A stretch of 26,245 bases of DNA, taken from positions 1 through 26,245 of the forward strand of contig JAZKBL010000030.1 of NCBI GenBank assembly GCA_040388665.1, in the 5' to 3' direction. Source of the DNA: DAHVFY01 sp040388665. GTDB taxonomy: Bacteria; Chlamydiota; Chlamydiia; Chlamydiales; Rhabdochlamydiaceae. The notes beneath the pieces were generated by a model. It saw nothing but the letters and a program-made list of their open reading frames with translations. It made no database searches and was not told the DNA's origin. The number at the start of each line of letters is the position of its first letter. Position 1 is the stretch's first letter. The position numbers and the translations under genes were made by a program. This document shows positions 22,793 to 26,245 of the stretch, one piece after another.

Positions 22793-25700
22793 ATATTCCA
22801 TCATTTGATGCATTTTTAGAAGCTTTTTCAAAAGAGCCCTCGCTTCTCATCGAGGGGCTCTGGGATTGCCCAAAAGCTCTCTTAATTGATCAGATTGCTA
22901 AATCAACCCACAAAAATGTGATTGTCATTACAGGCGGCGAAAGAGAAAACCGCCTCTTTGATGATCTCCTTTACTTTGGAACTAAAAATCTACTTGAATT
23001 TCCGTCTTGGGACACACTTCCTGGCGAGGAAATTCTACCGAGCGCTGATATTCTCGGAAAACGATATGAAATCCTTTTCTCGCTGCAAGAAAAGAAAAAA
23101 AACACGATTCTCCTTTGCTCATTGCAAGCGGTTCTTCAAAAAGTTGTCTCCAAAAAAGTGCTACCCGCACAGTGTCAAAAATGGAAAAAAGGAGATAACA
23201 TCTCTTTTGCAACACTTCCAGAACTGTTGCTTGCGATGGGGTATAGAAGGTCGCCTACAGCTGCCGATAAAGGAGAGTTTGCTGTTAGAGGCGGTATTCT
23301 TGACATCTTCCCCATCTCCTCACCAGACCCCTTCCGGATCGATTTTTTTGGCGATACCATCGACGACATTAGAATCTACGACCCCACCTCGCAAAAATCG
23401 ATCCGAAAAATAGACTCTCTTTTCATTGCACCAGCCGAAGAAGAAAAACCGGCTAGTTCTCTTTTTGATTATCTTGGAGAAGAATGCATCGTCATCTTCG
23501 ATGATTTACTCGCCATCGAAGATAAATACGTTTCTTTAAAAAAATATTTTAACATTGATGCCCTTCTAGATTCCATCAAAAATCTAAAAACTCTTTATTG
23601 GACAAAAGAACCCATTGAAGCACTCTCCCCCACACAGATTACAAAAAAAGTGGGTAGAGACTACTACTCTAAAAAAAATCCGTTGCAGCCTCTCTCTTTT
23701 GAAATTTTTAATAAAATCATTGAAACTTCTAGATTCTCTCATCCGTTTGTCCCCATTATTGATTACTTTGGCGAAGATATTTTACGCGGCCTATCAACGC
23801 AGGCAAAAACACCCCTCGAAGTACATTTTGTTTCATCTTCTCCCGCTGAAGAAACATCCTTTAAAGAACGACTTAAAAATGAAGAAGTTCTTCTTCCTAA
23901 AAATACAACCTTTGAGCACGGATACCTTTCAAGCGGCTTTGTCATTCCAGAAGAAAATTACGCGCTCATTCCCATGACAACCTTTACGCAGCGCTTTAAA
24001 ACGCGCAGAGAAAAATGGCGCAGCACATACCATACACCCGCCTCAGAATTTCATGAACTTTCCATCGGAGATATTGTCGTCCATTTTCAAAGCGGTATCG
24101 GTAAATACCTCGGCACTGAAAAAAGACCAAACAGCAGCGGCATCGAAACAGAGTTCATGATGATCGAGTATGCCGAAAAAAGTAAACTCTTTGTCCCCAT
24201 AGCGCAGGCGCACCTTGTAAGCAGGTACATTGGTGCAAATGAAGAAATCCCCACGTTCAGCACCCTTGGAACGACGAAATGGCAACGCACACGCGCAAAA
24301 GCTGAACAGTCGATTGTTGGCTATGCGCATGATCTTTTAAAAATTAGCGCAGAAAGAGTCATGCGCGGCGGCTTTGCGTATCCTGCTGACTCATCCGAAA
24401 TGATCGCTTTTGAAGAAGAGTTCCCCTTCGTGGAGACAGAAGATCAATTAGAAGCCGTTAAAGCAATCAAGCAAGATATGTGCACTGCAAAAGCAATGGA
24501 TCGTCTCATCTGCGGAGATGTCGGTTATGGAAAAACAGAAGTTGCGATGCGTGCCGCCTTTAAGGCGGCTCTTGACGGCAAAAAGCAAGTAGCCGTCTTA
24601 GTTCCAACGACAGTCCTTGCGCTGCAACACTATGAAACCTTCTCTGCCCGCATGGCAAATTTTCCACTAAATATCGGCATACTCTCCCGCTTTAAAACAG
24701 CTAAAGAAAATAAAGAGACGCTTAAAAAAGTAGCAAGCGGCGCAATCGATATCGTCATCGGGACTCACCGGATCATCAGTAATGATGTCATCTTTAAAGA
24801 TCTCGGCCTCATCATCATCGATGAAGAGCAACGCTTTGGTGTGCGCGCAAAAGAACACCTCAAAAAAATCAAAATCGGCGTCGACTGTCTCACCCTTTCT
24901 GCAACACCAATCCCGCGCACTCTCTACATGTCACTGATTGGCGCACGAGAAATTTCTGTTATCAACACGCCTCCACAAGACCGCCTTCCCATCAAGACCA
25001 TGATCGCAGGTAAAGAAAACGATCTGATCAAAAACGCACTTCTACGAGAGCTCACACGCGATGGACAAGCCTACTTCATCCACAATAGAGTCGAGACAAT
25101 TTTTCAAGTGTCAGAAGAGCTCGGAAAGTTACTCCCTGAGGCGCGGATCGTAACAGGACATGGACAGATGGCAGGCGATGAACTCGACAGCGTCTTCCAC
25201 GCCTTTAAAAGCGGCAACGCCGATATTCTTGTTGCAACAACGATCATTGAAAATGGCGTCGACATCCCAAACGCCAACACGATCCTTATCGATAGAGCCG
25301 ATAGGTTTGGTCTTGCCGATCTTTACCAAATGCGTGGCAGAGTCGGCAGATGGAATAGACCCGCCTACGCCTACTTTTTAGTTCCACCCAATCAGCGCTT
25401 GCCAGAACTTACATCTAAGCGCCTGCATGCACTTGTTGAAGCCTCCGGCTATGGCGGCGGAATGAAGATCGCTATGCGCGATCTTGAAATTCGAGGAGCT
25501 GGCGACATCTTGGGAACCAAACAATCAGGAGAAATCTCCGCTGTTGGCTTCCACCTCTACTGCAAACTCTTAAAGCGCGCCGTCAGCGCTCTACGCAAGG
25601 AAGCTCCCATCTCCTTTACAGAAACCAAAATGGAATTCCCCTACGATGCATCCCTTCCAGAAACCTATATCAATGAAAGCGGTCTACGTATGGAACTCTA

Positions 25701-26001
25701 CCACCGCCTCGGCGAGCTCACAACTTCAGATGAAGTCGACGCACTCCTTGCTGAAATGCGGGACAGATTCGGCAAACCTCCACAACCCGTACTCTTCCTT
25801 TACCACCTCACACGCCTGCGCATCTTCGCCATGCACCACCAGTTCACGCTCCTCAAATTCGGCACCTACACCCTCATCGCCGAACAGCAAAAGCCCAAAA
25901 CCACCCTCAAAAAGACCTTGCCCCTACCTAAGACGAACAACCCCGCTACGCTAGAGGTTGAAGTAACAGCCGCCCTTAAAGCTGCTTTCTCACTTAGCTA
26001 G
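22789..26001 (+). CDS. mfd: Transcription-repair coupling factor Mfd
   Basis: Displaces stalled RNA polymerase from lesions and recruits UvrA. The 1070 residues carry all Mfd regions. A UvrB-homology N-terminus has DKGEFAVRGGILDIFPISSP. The RNA-polymerase-interacting, CarD-like domain has SIGDIVVHFQSGIGKYLG followed by KLFVPIAQAHLVSRYIG. The superfamily 2 helicase core has Walker A GDVGYGKT (576-583), the DEEQRFG box from residue 678, TLSATPIPRTL and the RecG-like VATTIIENGVDIPNA and YQMRGRVGR motifs. A C-terminal D7 domain follows. The ATG overlaps the alaS stop by 4 bp (ATGA), so translation is coupled. Length is close to other chlamydial Mfd. The stop is followed by TGCCCT and AACGCAAAG repeats, not by another gene in this window. 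Confidence 0.97.
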   Translation: MNIPSFDAFLEAFSKEPSLLIEGLWDCPKALLIDQIAKSTHKNVIVITGGERENRLFDDLLYFGTKNLLEFPSWDTLPGEEILPSADILGKRYEILFSLQEKKKNTILLCSLQAVLQKVVSKKVLPAQCQKWKKGDNISFATLPELLLAMGYRRSPTAADKGEFAVRGGILDIFPISSPDPFRIDFFGDTIDDIRIYDPTSQKSIRKIDSLFIAPAEEEKPASSLFDYLGEECIVIFDDLLAIEDKYVSLKKYFNIDALLDSIKNLKTLYWTKEPIEALSPTQITKKVGRDYYSKKNPLQPLSFEIFNKIIETSRFSHPFVPIIDYFGEDILRGLSTQAKTPLEVHFVSSSPAEETSFKERLKNEEVLLPKNTTFEHGYLSSGFVIPEENYALIPMTTFTQRFKTRREKWRSTYHTPASEFHELSIGDIVVHFQSGIGKYLGTEKRPNSSGIETEFMMIEYAEKSKLFVPIAQAHLVSRYIGANEEIPTFSTLGTTKWQRTRAKAEQSIVGYAHDLLKISAERVMRGGFAYPADSSEMIAFEEEFPFVETEDQLEAVKAIKQDMCTAKAMDRLICGDVGYGKTEVAMRAAFKAALDGKKQVAVLVPTTVLALQHYETFSARMANFPLNIGILSRFKTAKENKETLKKVASGAIDIVIGTHRIISNDVIFKDLGLIIIDEEQRFGVRAKEHLKKIKIGVDCLTLSATPIPRTLYMSLIGAREISVINTPPQDRLPIKTMIAGKENDLIKNALLRELTRDGQAYFIHNRVETIFQVSEELGKLLPEARIVTGHGQMAGDELDSVFHAFKSGNADILVATTIIENGVDIPNANTILIDRADRFGLADLYQMRGRVGRWNRPAYAYFLVPPNQRLPELTSKRLHALVEASGYGGGMKIAMRDLEIRGAGDILGTKQSGEISAVGFHLYCKLLKRAVSALRKEAPISFTETKMEFPYDASLPETYINESGLRMELYHRLGELTTSDEVDALLAEMRDRFGKPPQPVLFLYHLTRLRIFAMHHQFTLLKFGTYTLIAEQQKPKTTLKKTLPLPKTNNPATLEVEVTAALKAAFSLS

Positions 26002-26025
26002 CTCCTAATTTTTCTTAAAATTCGT

Positions 26026-26053
26026 CCCCTTGCCCCTGTCCTTGCCCTTGCCC
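26026..26053 (+). repeat. TGCCCT/CCCTTG hexamer tract after mfd
   Basis: This pyrimidine-rich tract is built from CCCTTG-like units (two separated blocks, the second being TCCTTGCCCTTGCCC). It begins 25 bp after the mfd stop. It is the second copy of the tract at 10929-10948. Confidence 0.7.
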
Positions 26054-26131
26054 GATCTTTGTTTCCTTTTTGAATGTAGGTTTAATGCTTAAGAAACTCA
26101 CCTTACGCACAAAACATGAAGGTTACAACAA

Positions 26132-26221
26132 TTTCAACGCAAAGGCGCGAACATACTTTTATCCATAACTTTTTCAACGCAGAAACGCAAAGACGCAAAC
26201 ATACTTTTACCCACAACTTTT
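26132..26221 (+). repeat. Two direct copies of an AACGCA-led repeat unit (site D)
   Basis: Unit 1 (from 26132) and unit 2 (from 26172) both begin TTTCAACGCA and end with an AACATACTTTTAYCCAYAACTTTT-like half; only the middle differs (one against two GACGCAAA-like modules). The rest of 26054-26245 shows no gene. Confidence 0.8.
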
Positions 26222-26245
26222 GCTTGAAATAAAATTTTCAAATAC

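Noticed and set aside
26132..26221. CRISPR array
   Set aside because: There are only two units, internally modular and without unique spacers; the same words occur as hairpins elsewhere, and no cas gene is present.

Overview
This window comes from a member of the phylum Chlamydiota, most likely an environmental lineage outside Chlamydiaceae. The evidence is gene order. One half matches the block I recall as CT287-CT299 of Chlamydia trachomatis (mnmA, two ptsN paralogues, dut, accD, sodA, rnc, radA, hemC). The other half matches CT745-CT750 (hemG, a coproporphyrinogen oxidase, hemE, mfd, alaS, tkt). HemF, HemD, a kinase-like protein and a Sec-targeted glycosyltransferase/sulfotransferase pair are additions relative to the pathogenic chlamydiae as I remember them. 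The sequence is a draft: three runs of exactly 10 N lie inside genes.

Layout. 1-705 (-): TauE/SafE permease, cut by the window edge. 771-1850 (+): mnmA. 1934-3385 (-): APC amino acid permease with its own promoter. 3429-10174 (-): a tightly packed chain transcribed rnc > radA > hemC > hemD > sodA > accD > dut > ptsN > ptsN2, several members overlapping. 10336-10911 (+): CT296-like protein. 11088-12623 (+): unrecognised protein with a kinase-like C-terminus behind a strong promoter. 12658-13950 (-) hemG and 13961-14734 (+) hemF are divergent, with 10 bp between their start codons. 14850-16704 (-): sulfotransferase and GT32-type glycosyltransferase, both with signal peptides. 16785-19775 (-): tkt > hemE, tkt carrying an in-frame TGA. 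20178-26001 (+): alaS > mfd, overlapping by ATGA.

How the genes work together. Five late tetrapyrrole enzymes (HemC, HemD, HemE, HemF, HemG) cover porphobilinogen to protoporphyrin IX. HemC lacks the family's C-terminal domain and HemF lacks its usual C-terminal tail. The remaining housekeeping genes serve RNA processing, repair (radA, mfd), fatty acid synthesis (accD), dUTP removal (dut), oxidative defence (sodA), pentose phosphate metabolism (tkt), PTS-Ntr type regulation (ptsN pair), and tRNA charging or modification (alaS, mnmA).

Non-coding structure. An interspersed repeat related to AACGCAAAGRCGCRAA occurs at four sites (about 1874-1920, 14741-14830, 19925-20040, 26132-26221). In three of them it forms a hairpin, up to about 47 bp per arm. 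A TGCCCT hexamer tract follows two plus-strand stop codons. The most interesting biology is the secreted GT32/sulfotransferase pair, the kinase-like protein, the truncated HemC, and the interrupted transketolase.
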